A stretch of 64,000 nucleotides of DNA from Caldilineaceae bacterium (GTDB taxonomy: Bacteria > Chloroflexota > Anaerolineae > Caldilineales > Caldilineaceae): contig JAHBVF010000006.1 in assembly GCA_019637685.1 (NCBI GenBank), positions 124,001-188,000 of the forward strand, written 5' to 3'. The notes under the pieces were generated by a model. It was given only the letters and a program-made list of their open reading frames with translations. It was not told the DNA's origin and did no database searches. Of this stretch, positions 10,300-19,752 are shown in pieces (the first letter of the stretch is position 1; each line of letters begins with the position of its first letter). A program made the position numbers and the translations under genes.

Positions 10300-11187
10300 T
10301 CACTGGTGAATAGATTGACCGGTCGATTGCCGATCCGCCAAATGGGTAAACCCCGCCTGTGACCAGCCAGCCTGCTCGCCCATCCGTTGATGCAGCCATC
10401 GGTAGAGCGCGCGAGCGGCCTCTTCGCCCTGCCATGCGCCCCATCCCAAACGGGCATACTCGGCCGGGATGGCAGTGCGTGCCGTGCGTTTGCCCCCTTG
10501 CCCGTCGCCGCTGATATAGCTGTCCACCACCACCCGTTGCCCCAATTCTGCAAGCAGGCTGCCGAACTCGTCCACTGTCGAATAGGGCAGACAGGGGCTG
10601 ACCGCCACCTGTACATTCAGGCCAGCGTCGCGGGCGGCACGTATTGTCTGCACCCGCTGGTGGACAGAGGGGCAGCGCGGGGTCAAAGCCCGCCGCACCT
10701 CATCCCGATCTGTCTCCAAAGTCATACTCAGCCAACAGCGCCGGCCCAACGCGGCCAGCAGATCAAAATCCCGACGGACAAGAGGGCCGCGGGTTTGCAC
10801 GACGAGAAGACCGGGCGGACGCTCCACAAAGGCTTGCAGACAGCGCCGGGTCAATTCCCATTCCCGCTCCGCGCCCTGATAGGGATCCGTGGACGAGGAG
10901 CAAAAGATGGACAAAGAATCAAGCTGGCCTTTGCGCTGGTAGCAGGCCAACTCCTGGGCCAGTTTCTCATCCACCCCCTGGCGGGGAAAGGCGTACTCGC
11001 CCCAGGCAAAGCCGCCATTGAAGAAGCGATGGACATTCGATTCCCGCACATAGCAATAAGCGCAGCCAAAACGGCAGCCGATGTAGGGTTGCAGGCTATG
11101 GGTGAAACCCGTCAGAAAACCACCAGTCGGGTGTAGGGCTGTGCTGGCCGGGCGGGGGGTATCACTGCTGGCCATTTCGCGCATCAT
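10300..11187 (-). CDS. Radical SAM protein (SplB/Rv2578c-like)
   Basis: 295 residues from the ATG at 11187; a start at 11244 would run over the divergent Nudix promoter. The [4Fe-4S] motif C-x3-C-x2-C is in [13 protein letters not shown]. The following [22 protein letters not shown] and [13 protein letters not shown] are typical of the small radical SAM family related to spore photoproduct lyase SplB. The target is unknown. The last codons read through degenerate octamer-type repeat sequence (about 10303-10330), and the stop TGA lies in CCAGTGA of that repeat. It heads the operon with the ROK kinase and galT. Confidence 0.85.
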   Translation of the reverse strand: MMREMASSDTPRPASTALHPTGGFLTGFTHSLQPYIGCRFGCAYCYVRESNVHRFFNGGFAWGEYAFPRQGVDEKLAQELACYQRKGQLDSLSIFCSSSTDPYQGAEREWELTRRCLQAFVERPPGLLVVQTRGPLVRRDFDLLAALGRRCWLSMTLETDRDEVRRALTPRCPSVHQRVQTIRAARDAGLNVQVAVSPCLPYSTVDEFGSLLAELGQRVVVDSYISGDGQGGKRTARTAIPAEYARLGWGAWQGEEAARALYRWLHQRMGEQAGWSQAGFTHLADRQSTGQSIHQ

Positions 11188-11251
11188 ACGCAGTAGTATA
11201 CCACTGCCCACTGCACTACGCACGAAAATAGGCAGGGCTGTCAATTTTCGC

Positions 11252-11257
11252 TATAAT
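11252..11257 (+). promoter_or_regulatory. TATAAT -10 element of the Nudix gene
   Basis: A consensus TATAAT sits 9 nt before the ATG at 11267, so transcription should start at or within a few bases of the start codon. No Shine-Dalgarno sequence precedes the ATG. The -35 region is weak. Confidence 0.55.
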
Positions 11258-11266
11258 GCAGAGTCG

Positions 11267-11824
11267 ATGGCTATTGAATATCGCTTTTGCCCAATCTGCG
11301 CTACGCCGCTTCAATCCGTCCACCGCTTCGACCGGGTGCGCCCTGTCTGTCCTGCCTGTGGGTTCATCCACTTTGCCGATCCCAAAGTGGCTGTCATCGC
11401 GCTGGTGGCTGTGGACGGAGAGGTGCTGCTTGTACGCCGTGCGGTGGACCCGGGCAAGGGGCTGTGGTCTTTGCCCGGCGGCTATATGGACGCGGGCGAG
11501 ATGCCCGCGGAGGCGTTGCAGCGGGAAGTAGCTGAAGAGGTGGGGTTAACTATCCGAATCGGGGCAATGCTGGATGTCTTTCCCATGGAAAATCTCATGG
11601 AAAATGGCGACAGCCAGCGGGTGGGCATTGTGCTGGCCTATGGCGCGCAGCCCACAGACAGGCGGCAAACCGTCCACGCCCAGGACGATGTGAGCGAAGC
11701 GGGCTGGTTTGCGCCAACCGCACTCCCATCAGAGCTGGCCTTTGACTCAACAAAAACGCTCATTGCAGAATGGGCGGACAATACAAAGCGGACAATACAA
11801 AAAAGAATGGGAAGTGAACAGTGA
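11267..11824 (+). CDS. NUDIX hydrolase with N-terminal zinc ribbon
   Basis: 185 residues. The N-terminus holds two CxxC pairs (CPICATP and CPACGF, about residues 8-35) forming a zinc ribbon as in NudC-like NAD-capped RNA hydrolases and related ADP-ribose pyrophosphatases. The Nudix box is complete: GGYMDAGE, seven residues, then REVAEEVG (about 68-90). It should hydrolyse a nucleoside diphosphate linked to another moiety using Mg2+. The substrate is unknown. The stop codon overlaps the GTG start of the epimerase gene (GTGA), so the two are translationally coupled. Confidence 0.9.
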   Translation: MAIEYRFCPICATPLQSVHRFDRVRPVCPACGFIHFADPKVAVIALVAVDGEVLLVRRAVDPGKGLWSLPGGYMDAGEMPAEALQREVAEEVGLTIRIGAMLDVFPMENLMENGDSQRVGIVLAYGAQPTDRRQTVHAQDDVSEAGWFAPTALPSELAFDSTKTLIAEWADNTKRTIQKRMGSEQ

Positions 11825-12864
11825 GTGCAAAGCGAGTTCTTGTGACCGGGGGTGCCGGTTTTCTGGGCATCAATCTGGTGCGCTATCTGTTGCAGCGGGG
11901 CTATGCAGTGACCAGCCTGGACATCGCGCCTTTTGATTATCCCGAAAAGGACCGGGTGACGATTATCACAGGGGACATTCGGGATGTCGCCGCGGTGGAC
12001 AACGCGGTAAGCGGCGTGGATTTGGTCATCCACACCGCGGCGGCCCTGCCCCTCTACAGCCCCGAAGACATCTACACCACCGACATCGACGGGCTGCGCA
12101 ATGTCCTGCAGGCATCCTTCAATCACAAAGTCGAGCGCTGCATCCACATCTCCTCCACTGCGGTCTACGGCATTCCCGATCACCACCCCTTGCGGGAAGA
12201 CGACCGGCTGGACGGGGTGGGTCCCTACGGGGAAGCAAAAGTGGAGGCCGAGTCCATCTGCCAGCAATTCAGGGAGAAGGGGCTATGTGTGCCCATCATT
12301 CGCCCCAAATCTTTCATCGGCCCGGAGCGGCTCGGCGTCTTTGCTCTGCTCTACGATTGGGCCAAAGATGGCAAAGGATTTCCTATGCTGGGCAGCGGCA
12401 AGAACCGCTATCAACTGCTGGATGTGGAAGACCTGTGCGCGGCTATCTATCTGGCAGCCACGCTGGAGCCAGAGAAAGTCAACGACACATTCAATATCGG
12501 GGCCACGGATTTCACAACAATGCGGGAGGATTACCAGGCCGTGCTGGATTACGCAGGCCACGGCAAACGCATTGTCCCCTTGCCCGCGGCGCCCGCCATC
12601 TGGACCCTGCGTCTGCTGGAAAAGCTCAACCTGTCGCCGCTGTACAAATGGGTTTATGAAACCGCGTCCAAAGATTCATTTGTCTCTGTGGAAAAGGCCC
12701 AGCAGATTTTGGGCTGGCAGCCCACCTTCAGCAACAAAGAGGCGCTGGTCCGCAATTACGTCTGGTATATCGAAAATCTGCACACCTTCGAGAAGCAGTC
12801 CGGCGTTTCCCACCGGGTTCCCTGGGGCCAGGGAATTTTGAAGCTGGCGAAGCTGTTTTTTTAG
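11821..12864 (+). CDS. NAD-dependent epimerase/dehydratase (extended SDR)
   Basis: 347 residues, GTG start overlapping the Nudix stop. The Rossmann motif GGAGFLG is at the N-terminus. The catalytic Tyr136 and Lys140 are in PYGEAK and the Ser is in HISSTAVYG. The C-terminal sugar-nucleotide-binding part (about 170-345) is of the family that epimerises or dehydrates NDP-sugars or oxidises hydroxysteroid-like substrates; the substrate cannot be chosen. The stop TAG directly abuts an octamer hairpin, and the convergent gene behind it ends only a few bases further. Confidence 0.87.
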   Translation: MSAKRVLVTGGAGFLGINLVRYLLQRGYAVTSLDIAPFDYPEKDRVTIITGDIRDVAAVDNAVSGVDLVIHTAAALPLYSPEDIYTTDIDGLRNVLQASFNHKVERCIHISSTAVYGIPDHHPLREDDRLDGVGPYGEAKVEAESICQQFREKGLCVPIIRPKSFIGPERLGVFALLYDWAKDGKGFPMLGSGKNRYQLLDVEDLCAAIYLAATLEPEKVNDTFNIGATDFTTMREDYQAVLDYAGHGKRIVPLPAAPAIWTLRLLEKLNLSPLYKWVYETASKDSFVSVEKAQQILGWQPTFSNKEALVRNYVWYIENLHTFEKQSGVSHRVPWGQGILKLAKLFF

Positions 12865-12913
12865 GTGATTGGGTGAACGGGTGATTGGGGAATTCCCCGT
12901 TCACCCAATCACC
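12864..12913. terminator. Octanucleotide-repeat hairpin (copy 2), probable bidirectional terminator
   Basis: Perfect 18-bp arms: GGTGATTGGGTGAACGGG (12864-12881) and its complement (12896-12913), with a 14-nt loop GTGATTG... built of the same octamers. It starts at the last base of the epimerase stop codon and lies between convergent genes. Confidence 0.85.
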
Positions 12914-12916
12914 GGT

Positions 12917-13360
12917 TTACCCGGCGTCGTCCGCCTTTTCCACAGGAATGTCCTGGGCAGCCGGGTCTGTGGGCGGATTCTCCTGGCGTTTCTTCTCCAA
13001 ATCCTGGGCAAACTCCTGGAGTTCAGTTGCCACTGTTTGCAAGCCTTTGGTCAGCCCTTCTTTCAGCTCCGCGGTGACAGTGCTGGTGCGCACCTTCTCC
13101 ACCACTTTGCCTGCGTGCTCCTTCAACTCCTGCCCCTGCTCGCTCTCGTTGAACTGTTTGAGAATCGACTCCACATTGTCCACCAACGAACGCAGACCCC
13201 GGTTCAGGTCTCCTTCCAACTGATGGCGCTGTTCACTGTTCCACGCGGCCTGGACAGCCCGGCCAAAGGACTCGGCCAAGCGATTCAATTCGTCGCCGAT
13301 ATCGTCTTTGTGGCCTTCCGGCTGGGGCGCAGATTCCTGAGATTTTTGTTCTTCGCTCAT
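12917..13360 (-). CDS. Small acidic helical protein, function unknown
   Basis: 147 residues with GGAGAAA upstream of the ATG. There is no signal peptide or membrane segment. The predicted fold is almost wholly helical with amphipathic repeats (LNRLAESFGRAVQAAW, LRSLVDNVESILKQF, LKEGLTKGLQTVATEL), then an acidic Pro-rich tail. It resembles conserved Chloroflexota proteins of unknown function. It could act as an apolipophorin-like membrane-binding or stress protein, but nothing in the sequence proves this. Confidence 0.75.
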   Translation of the reverse strand: MSEEQKSQESAPQPEGHKDDIGDELNRLAESFGRAVQAAWNSEQRHQLEGDLNRGLRSLVDNVESILKQFNESEQGQELKEHAGKVVEKVRTSTVTAELKEGLTKGLQTVATELQEFAQDLEKKRQENPPTDPAAQDIPVEKADDAG

Positions 13361-13556
13361 TGTAGTTTCTCCGTCGGGTTTCCAATTTCCCTGTGTGCAA
13401 AAAGTAACAGCCGCCCTCCACTACGCAGTGAGACAGGGAAAGTCGCGGCGCGCGTGCAGCAGAAAACTGTCGATTTTCCCATCCGAAAGTAGCATTACAA
13501 TCGCTTTGTGAAAGTCAGTGTCTAAGCCCGGTTCAGTCGCTATTTTCAGGCCAGTG

Positions 13557-16424
13557 TCAAGGAATGTCCAGATGGATTGAATAACTGTCGCCCACGACCT
13601 GGCCGTTGACACTGACCGGCAGACGCACACCGCTGGACGGCTCGTACAGCCCGACTTGGACGGTGACACCCGGCAAGCCCTCCGCTGGGATTGTCAGTGT
13701 ATGGGGATCGGAGACAATCTCGCCGGGTATCCACGTATTGCTGGGGGCCGCGGTCTGTCGGCGGCCCGGCACGCCGTCGTCCTGGGAGAGAAGTGTGCCC
13801 GTGTCATCGCGCAAGTGGACAAAGACATTGTGGGACGGCAGGAGGGTCTGCTCTACCCGCCAATAAAGAGTAAGCGTACTCGTTACACCCGTGCCGGATG
13901 CGATGTCATAGCCCAGGAGGCTGGCGTGGGAACCAAAAAGGGCTGGCAGTTCCAGGGGGTGCTGGGGCTGGGGCGCAGCAAAGGAGGCCGCCCGGCGCAC
14001 AATCGGCAATTGTCCCAAATCCACAGGAATGCTCTTTTGGCCGGACGCCGGATCAGACAGCCCGGCCACCAGTCGATAGCTGCCCGGCGAGAGGGTAGCC
14101 GGCAGATAGAAGGAGAGAGGCAGCCGCAATTGCGTGCCCGCCTGCCAGCTATGCGATGGATAATTGGAAAGAGGCCAGCCTTCCCAACCGGCCACGCCGT
14201 TGCCGTCTTTGTCCAATACACTGGCATAGACTTCCCAGGGCATTGTGCGGTCGCTCTGCCCAGCGACAAAGAGGCTCAGGTTTATCTGTGCGCCTGCCAG
14301 CGTCGCCACTGCCGGGTTAAAACCAGACGAGCCAAGAAAGTCGATGCCATCCCGATCCACCGGCACAGGCAGCCGATTTTGAATGGGCAGACGCAGGGAT
14401 GGCAGAGGCGACGGTCTCCGCACTTGCAAGGAACCGATGCCCACGAGTTCCGTGCCCCCCTCCAGACCCACCGGGCGGTAGAGCCACTCTTCTTCCACCG
14501 GGCCGACACCGACACCGAGCCAATACTCCCCCGGCGGCAGACCGGCAGGCACAAGCAGACCTACCCTATCCCAGTCGGCAGGGCCTGGCCCTGCCGGTGT
14601 CCAACTGCCCAGCGGTGCGTAGTCCCGTTGTGCCCACACCCGCTTCGCCCCATCCACCAACCGCAGAGTAACCTGCAACTCTTCGGCGCGTAGACGGGAC
14701 CAGTCCAACGTCAGCGCCACAACCGCATTGGCCGAAGCGACTGTCTTCGCGCCCACACCGGCCCGTTCCAAGCGCACTACGGCAAAATCACCACCCCCGG
14801 AGGTCAGCACCGGATCCGCGGCTTCGGCCCAGCCGCTTAGCCGGGTGGTGGGGCTGTACCAGCGATTTTCGAAATTGACAATCACTTGCCCGGCGGGTGA
14901 AGAGACGCGCCCACGCAGATAGTCCTCAATCCCGCCTTCCAGAACACCGCCCAGGGAAAGATGGGCCGGAAACCAGAGTTTGCCTCGTCCCAGGGCGTCG
15001 TCAATCGCCTGTTGTACATCCGCACCCCAGGCGGGCGACGGCGTGAGCAGCGGCCACGGCCCATGCAATTCCCCCCGCCCCCACACAGGCGCGTAGGCCC
15101 GCCAATAGCCCACCTGCCAGGGAAAGACAGCCAGCACTGTATCCGTATCGCTCCCCTGCTGCTCAGTCTGCTGAATCAGCGGGCGATAGTCATCGGCCAG
15201 ATAGCGGGGCACAGTATAAAAATTCCACCCACCCCAAGCCGTGCCGACCAGCAACGACAGCAGGAGAAACGCTGCTGCCGGTCGTCCCCACCGGGCGCGC
15301 AGGGCCGCCACATCCTCCAGACCCGCGGCCAGCAAAAGCAGGAAATAGGGCAAAACAAAAAGCAGAACCCGTTCCCCCCCCTCTGGAAAGAAAGGTAAAC
15401 GCAGATTCAACACAAATCCGGCCGCAAAGGGCAGAAGCAGAAGGGTGAGAAAAAAGGGGGTGGGCGACTGACTTTCCTTCCAGAGAGAGGGGGACATCTC
15501 TTGCCGGGCGCGGAAAAGCCAAATCAGAACCACCAAAAGCAGGAGTGCGGCTACAGGTGCCAGCCACAGAACAGGCCGGATATGGCCGGATGTGAATGCG
15601 ACCAGATGGCGCAGTCCGTAGGCGAACAGCCCCAACGGTCTGTCGGCATCTTCCACAATTTTTTGGCTGACATACGGGACGAGCGCGGGCACGGCATAGA
15701 GCAGCCAGGGCAGGAAGGCCAGGGCCGCAGCCAGCCAGGCCACAACGAGGGGCAGCAGCCGGCGGAGTTGTCGGCGGAAGTACCACAGCGACCACAGACC
15801 GTGGCCCAGGGGCAGCAGGACCGCGTAGTATTCTGTGTAGAGCAGCGCGGCTGTCGCCGCCACATAGCCCACCCAAGCGCGGGTCTTGCCCGGTTGCCTC
15901 TCGCCCTTTGTCAATTGCCAAAAGTATCCCGTGCTGACGATCCCCAGCAACATCTCCAGCCCATACATCCGCACTTCCTGGCTGTAGAAAATGTGCATCG
16001 GGTTGAGGGCCAGCAAAAGCAGCCCCCACAGCGCCACACGCGGGCGGGACGGATAGACAAGCCGGACCAGCCACCAAAAGGCCGGCAGGGCCAATACGCC
16101 AACCAGCACAGAAAACCCGCGCAGGATCAGCGGGGAAGCCGATCCAAAACCGATCAGCCACAGATGCAGGAGCGCGTAGTAGAGCGGCGGGTGGATGTCC
16201 AGGGCGGTGAGCCGGACCATCTCGGCCAACGGCTCGGTGGCGAAGTAGACAGAATAGCCTTCATCCCACCAGAGAGGCTGCCATTCCAGCCGCAGCAGGC
16301 GCAGCCCAACACCGATTGCACAGAGGAGAATCGGTAGCCAAAGGCTGCGCGGGTATGGAGGATGGGACTCGGAGATTGGGGATTTTGTCAAAAGGGAATC
16401 CGGAAAGTGCAATAGGCGCAGCAC
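13557..16424 (-). CDS. Large membrane glycosyltransferase, GT39/ArnT-like, with C-terminal extracytoplasmic domain
   Basis: 955 residues. The first ~430 carry about a dozen membrane segments. The catalytic-loop signature of the GT-C class, WWDEGYSVYF (about residues 53-62), follows the first membrane helix, and LDIHPPLYY comes after it as in ArnT/PMT/GT83 enzymes. These use polyprenyl-phosphate sugars to glycosylate lipids or proteins at the outer face. The last ~450 residues are soluble beta-rich sequence with several repeated ALTLDWSRLRA and VGLLVPAGLPPGEYWLGVGV units, probably carbohydrate- or substrate-binding. The acceptor is unknown. It precedes a gap of about 50 nt and then the SH3 lipoprotein genes, in the same orientation. 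Confidence 0.85.
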   Translation of the reverse strand: MLRLLHFPDSLLTKSPISESHPPYPRSLWLPILLCAIGVGLRLLRLEWQPLWWDEGYSVYFATEPLAEMVRLTALDIHPPLYYALLHLWLIGFGSASPLILRGFSVLVGVLALPAFWWLVRLVYPSRPRVALWGLLLLALNPMHIFYSQEVRMYGLEMLLGIVSTGYFWQLTKGERQPGKTRAWVGYVAATAALLYTEYYAVLLPLGHGLWSLWYFRRQLRRLLPLVVAWLAAALAFLPWLLYAVPALVPYVSQKIVEDADRPLGLFAYGLRHLVAFTSGHIRPVLWLAPVAALLLLVVLIWLFRARQEMSPSLWKESQSPTPFFLTLLLLPFAAGFVLNLRLPFFPEGGERVLLFVLPYFLLLLAAGLEDVAALRARWGRPAAAFLLLSLLVGTAWGGWNFYTVPRYLADDYRPLIQQTEQQGSDTDTVLAVFPWQVGYWRAYAPVWGRGELHGPWPLLTPSPAWGADVQQAIDDALGRGKLWFPAHLSLGGVLEGGIEDYLRGRVSSPAGQVIVNFENRWYSPTTRLSGWAEAADPVLTSGGGDFAVVRLERAGVGAKTVASANAVVALTLDWSRLRAEELQVTLRLVDGAKRVWAQRDYAPLGSWTPAGPGPADWDRVGLLVPAGLPPGEYWLGVGVGPVEEEWLYRPVGLEGGTELVGIGSLQVRRPSPLPSLRLPIQNRLPVPVDRDGIDFLGSSGFNPAVATLAGAQINLSLFVAGQSDRTMPWEVYASVLDKDGNGVAGWEGWPLSNYPSHSWQAGTQLRLPLSFYLPATLSPGSYRLVAGLSDPASGQKSIPVDLGQLPIVRRAASFAAPQPQHPLELPALFGSHASLLGYDIASGTGVTSTLTLYWRVEQTLLPSHNVFVHLRDDTGTLLSQDDGVPGRRQTAAPSNTWIPGEIVSDPHTLTIPAEGLPGVTVQVGLYEPSSGVRLPVSVNGQVVGDSYSIHLDIP

Positions 16425-16473
16425 GGGTAGCGTCTCGCTGGCAGTTGTCCTGGGACTATTGCTTACTTGTAGC

Positions 16474-17415
16474 CTAGGGCACTATCCAGCGCGGGAGGAA
16501 GATACGAATGTCCCCGGTGGCCGCGTAGTCCCAGGCTTCGGATACCGGGTTCCCGCCCATATCAGCTACAAAAGCCCGGTAGTTGCCAGCAGGAGCACCG
16601 GGAATCTCCAACTTTGCGTTGTAGATGAATTCACTGGGCAGACCCGGATCGCCGTGGCGGAAGCTGGCGATCTCCTCAAAATCCGTTTCGCTGCGTCCTT
16701 GGGGGCCTTCCACAATCAGTTTATAGCCACCTGCGCCGCCACCGTCTGGGCAGCGCTGCTTGCACAGCGTGCCATAGAAGGTGATCAACGGGCTGCTATT
16801 GGGCCGCGGCTCGACAAATTCACCCTTTTGAACAGTGAACACCGGCGCGGGCACAGCAGTTGGCTGGGCAGGCGCGGGTGTGGCCGTGGGCACGACCGGC
16901 GCGGGTACGGCTGTCGGCGGCGGCGCGGGAATGTCGGCGGCCACAGCCACCCCATCCACAGGCCCGCTGGTATCCACCAGAAAACCGGCAATCCACGCGT
17001 TCTGTCCATTCACACAACAGATCTGCCACCAATCCCCCGCGGGATTTTTGCCCACAATCTCATACTCGGCGCCCCGCTCGACTGTGCCGGCCAGGGCATA
17101 GCTTGTGTCAGGACCGGTGCGCAGATTCGCCAGCGCTTCAGTGATCACCGCTTTGGCCGTCTGGGGCGCGGGCACAGGCGTATCGGTGGGCGGTTGCTCG
17201 ACAGCGGGCGCAGCTTCGGCAGGCACGGGCGTGGCCGTGTCGGCCACAGCACCCACCGGCTGGGGCGCGGCTGGAATCGGCGTGGGGGTAAAGGTGGGAC
17301 GGGGGGTGCGGGTGGGCAGCGCGGCTGCTTCCGGTTCCGAACTGTTACAGCCCACCACCAGCAAAAGGGCCACCAGCAAAACGACTACTCTTCCCACAGG
17401 CAAAATATATTTCAT
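16474..17415 (-). CDS. SH3-domain lipoprotein (paralogue 1)
   Basis: 313 residues; the start ATG at 17415 has AAGGAG upstream. A lipoprotein signal ends LLLVVGC-N. Pro/Thr-rich linkers follow. A bacterial SH3 (SH3_3-like) domain spans about 90-150 with ANLRTGPDTSYALAG at its start and WWQICCVNGQNAWI at its end. The last ~95 residues form a beta domain (VEPRPNSSPLITFYGTLC...IFLPRWIVP) that has a counterpart in the next gene. It should be anchored to the membrane and bind cell wall or a partner. The double cysteine ICCVNG is shared with paralogue 2. Confidence 0.82.
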   Translation of the reverse strand: MKYILPVGRVVVLLVALLLVVGCNSSEPEAAALPTRTPRPTFTPTPIPAAPQPVGAVADTATPVPAEAAPAVEQPPTDTPVPAPQTAKAVITEALANLRTGPDTSYALAGTVERGAEYEIVGKNPAGDWWQICCVNGQNAWIAGFLVDTSGPVDGVAVAADIPAPPPTAVPAPVVPTATPAPAQPTAVPAPVFTVQKGEFVEPRPNSSPLITFYGTLCKQRCPDGGGAGGYKLIVEGPQGRSETDFEEIASFRHGDPGLPSEFIYNAKLEIPGAPAGNYRAFVADMGGNPVSEAWDYAATGDIRIFLPRWIVP

Positions 17416-17469
17416 CAATCACTCCTTAACACGAACGACTATTAACTTTGGGTAACTGGGCGCGGGATG

Positions 17470-18585
17470 CTAACGGATACGCCGCCAACCGATGTAAATT
17501 TCCCGGTTGGGGTTGAAGTCAGCCGTCGTAAACGTCACAGGTTCTGACAAACGATTGCCAGCGCCATCTTTGACCCAAACGGTCCATTCGCCCGTCCCCA
17601 ACAGTTGCAGGGGCGTGGGCGTTACTGTTGCCCCAGGATATTCAGCCCGGGGCGGGTTGTACGCCCTGTATTCATATTTATAATTGTACAGGACAGAATT
17701 GCCCCCGCCCGGCGGCGCGCTCCATTCGAAATGGTCAAAGCTGGGCAGTTCCACATTTGTGTTGGGCCGATCAAAGCCCTGGAATTGTACTTCCAGAAAA
17801 TAGCCGGGCGCGGCGTCGTCTGGCACAGCGTCAAAAGGATTTTCCCCCACAAAAAGATAGACCCAAATAGTCAAAAACTCGTTGTTGGTCGGGAAGAATT
17901 GGGGGCCAATCGCACGCTCAAAGGGATAAATGTAGGGCGTGGGAGTGGGGGTCTCGGTGGGTGTTGGTGTAAAAGTGGGCGTTGGCGCCGGGTCCGCTGA
18001 AATCAATTGCACCCCGGACGGATCGTTGCCTGTGCGCACATGCGAGACAGCCACCCACACATTCCCCCCATTCACACAACAAATCTGATACCAGTCGCCC
18101 AGAGTATTCTTCCCCACAATTGTCACAGGAATATTGGGAGCCAACTGGGCCACCAGCGGATAATTCGCGCCTGGCCCCTGGCGCATACTGACAAAGCCGG
18201 ATTCCACCACAATAAAGGGCGTGGGCGTGGGTGTCAGGGTGGGCACGGGTGTGGCCGTGGGCACAGGGGTATTGGTCGCCGTCTCTGGCAGCGGCGTGAA
18301 AGTAACAGTCGGCGTGGGCGGCGGCGGAAAAATAAGATTGGGCGTCACATTGGGGGGGATCACAATTACCCCCGGCGTGCCATCCCGGGCCGGGGTAATC
18401 ACAATCAGTGGCGCCAGCACATCCGGGGTAGGCGTAAAAGTAGCAACTGGCTGGCGGGTGGAAATGGGTGTCGGAACCACAGCAGCCTGCTCTACCAGTC
18501 CCACAGAAGAGCAGCCCAAAAGCAGCAGAAGCCAGACAGCGCCAGGTATCAGCCATAGCCGGGGGTGGCTCCCCTTCTCATTCAT
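17470..18585 (-). CDS. SH3-domain lipoprotein (paralogue 2)
   Basis: 371 residues from the ATG at 18585; an upstream in-frame start at 18657 lacks a clear advantage. A lipobox LLLLGC-S is followed by a long Pro/Thr linker. An SH3-like domain (about 145-205) carries [16 protein letters not shown] and [14 protein letters not shown], matching paralogue 1, then a second TP linker and a C-terminal beta domain ending [10 protein letters not shown]. The two genes are adjacent (54 bp apart), same orientation, and likely arose by duplication. The role is presumably wall-associated. Confidence 0.82.
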   Translation of the reverse strand: MNEKGSHPRLWLIPGAVWLLLLLGCSSVGLVEQAAVVPTPISTRQPVATFTPTPDVLAPLIVITPARDGTPGVIVIPPNVTPNLIFPPPPTPTVTFTPLPETATNTPVPTATPVPTLTPTPTPFIVVESGFVSMRQGPGANYPLVAQLAPNIPVTIVGKNTLGDWYQICCVNGGNVWVAVSHVRTGNDPSGVQLISADPAPTPTFTPTPTETPTPTPYIYPFERAIGPQFFPTNNEFLTIWVYLFVGENPFDAVPDDAAPGYFLEVQFQGFDRPNTNVELPSFDHFEWSAPPGGGNSVLYNYKYEYRAYNPPRAEYPGATVTPTPLQLLGTGEWTVWVKDGAGNRLSEPVTFTTADFNPNREIYIGWRRIR

Positions 18586-18793
18586 TGCAGGTTGTAAACG
18601 CCGTCGCAATTCTCTCATCGACCCAACAAACACTAATAGAGTTAAGGCTTGACACACAGACTGCTAGAGTATAGCACGGGAGAGAAAGTCATCACAACAG
18701 CGGACCAGTCTGCTGGCACGCTGGAATCCGGATTCCAGGAAAGTTTTGTTGAATTGCGCCAAAAGATTCAGATGAATTCCGGGGGGCCAAAAT

Positions 18794-18822
18794 TTGTGAA
18801 TTCCTGCTATTGCCCGTATACT
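18794..18822 (+). promoter_or_regulatory. Sigma-70-type promoter of rplI
   Basis: TTGTGA (18794-18799), 17-bp spacer, TATACT (18817-18822). The predicted start near 18829 gives a leader of about 39 nt with AAGGGAT before the ATG at 18868. Confidence 0.7.
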
Positions 18823-18867
18823 GGTACTGTTGTGTACCGGACGTAAATTCGAAGGGATAAACGCATT

Positions 18868-19488
18868 ATGGCGCGTATGAAAGTATTGTTGATTGAAGAT
18901 GTCCCCAATTTGGGATTGGCGGGTGAGATTCATACCGTCGCCGCGGGTTTTGCCCGCAACTACCTGATGCCTCGCCGCGAAGTTGTACCGGCCAGCAAAG
19001 GTGCTGTAAAGCAGGCGGAAGAGATTCGCCAGTCGGCCATGCGCAAGCGGGCCAAAGAGCGATCCAACGCTGAAGCCCAGGCTGAGATGATCAGCAATCA
19101 GAAGCTACTCTTCGAAGTGCGGGCTGGTGACAATGACCGGCTCTATGGCTCCATCACCAACGGTGACGTGGCCGAGCAACTGGAAGGGCTGCTGGAATTT
19201 GAGATCGACCGCCGCCGCATTCAGTTGGACTCTGCCATCCGGGATTTGGGCATCTACGACGTGCCCATTCGCCTGATGCCCGAAGTCACAGCTACCTTTA
19301 AAGTGGCAGTGGTGCGCGAAGGCGAAGGCTGGGCCGATGCGGAGAAACGGCATGCGGATACACTCGCTGCCATCCAGGCCGCCAAAGAGCAGGCCGCAGC
19401 CGACAAAATTGCGATCGAGGCTGCTGAAGCCGCCGAGTCCGAAGCTGCTGAAACCGCCGAAGCGGAAGCAGACGAGGACGACGAGTAG
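18868..19488 (+). CDS. rplI: 50S ribosomal protein L9 with long acidic C-terminal tail
   Basis: 206 residues against about 148-150 usual. The L9 N-terminal domain is clear: [17 protein letters not shown], followed by [12 protein letters not shown]. The long connecting helix and the C-terminal rRNA-binding domain extend to about residue 150. A further 55 residues of Ala/Glu-rich helix ([19 protein letters not shown]) follow. It binds 23S rRNA at the base of the L1 stalk. A promoter and terminator flank it, so it is a single-gene unit, not the usual rpsF-ssb-rpsR-rplI cluster. Confidence 0.95.
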   Translation: MARMKVLLIEDVPNLGLAGEIHTVAAGFARNYLMPRREVVPASKGAVKQAEEIRQSAMRKRAKERSNAEAQAEMISNQKLLFEVRAGDNDRLYGSITNGDVAEQLEGLLEFEIDRRRIQLDSAIRDLGIYDVPIRLMPEVTATFKVAVVREGEGWADAEKRHADTLAAIQAAKEQAAADKIAIEAAEAAESEAAETAEAEADEDDE

Positions 19489-19535
19489 GCTTGTCACCTT
19501 CTCAGCTATGGCCGAGAAACAGTACAATTGGATAG

Positions 19536-19569
19536 AAAAAGGCCGGTCTCCACGGAGATCGGCCTTTTT
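19536..19569 (+). terminator. Intrinsic terminator of rplI
   Basis: AAAAAGGCCGGTCTC, loop CACG, GAGATCGGCCTTTTT: a 15-bp stem with one G-T pair, flanked by A and T tracts. It is 47 bp after the rplI stop. Confidence 0.9.
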
Positions 19570-19611
19570 GTTTACCAGCCGATGTCTATGCCCGTTGTGG
19601 GCATAAAAACA

Positions 19612-19700
19612 GCGACGAAAAATATCCACAGATTGCCCAGATGAACACAGATTCTCCCCAATCCCATCCGCGTTTATCCGCGTTCATCAGTGGCTATTCT
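19612..19700. repeat. Imperfect palindrome of the AACACAGATT/ATCCGCGTT class
   Basis: CCACAGATTGCCCAGATGAACACAG on the left is complementary, with mismatches, to CGCGTTTATCCGCGTTCATCAGTGG on the right. This gives a MITE-like long hairpin in the rplI-DUF2723 gap. Related but not identical palindromes are at 26437-26550, 30803-30867 and 43774-43908. Confidence 0.5.
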
Positions 19701-19752
19701 TTGTTCACTCTGCCCCCGCAGCAAATTCCCATCTGTCAGGCGGGACGAGGCA

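Noticed and set aside
13656..14693. 345-residue plus-strand frame inside the GT39-like gene
   Set aside because: Antisense shadow; the minus-strand glycosyltransferase has the catalytic DEGYS motif and continuous coding sense.
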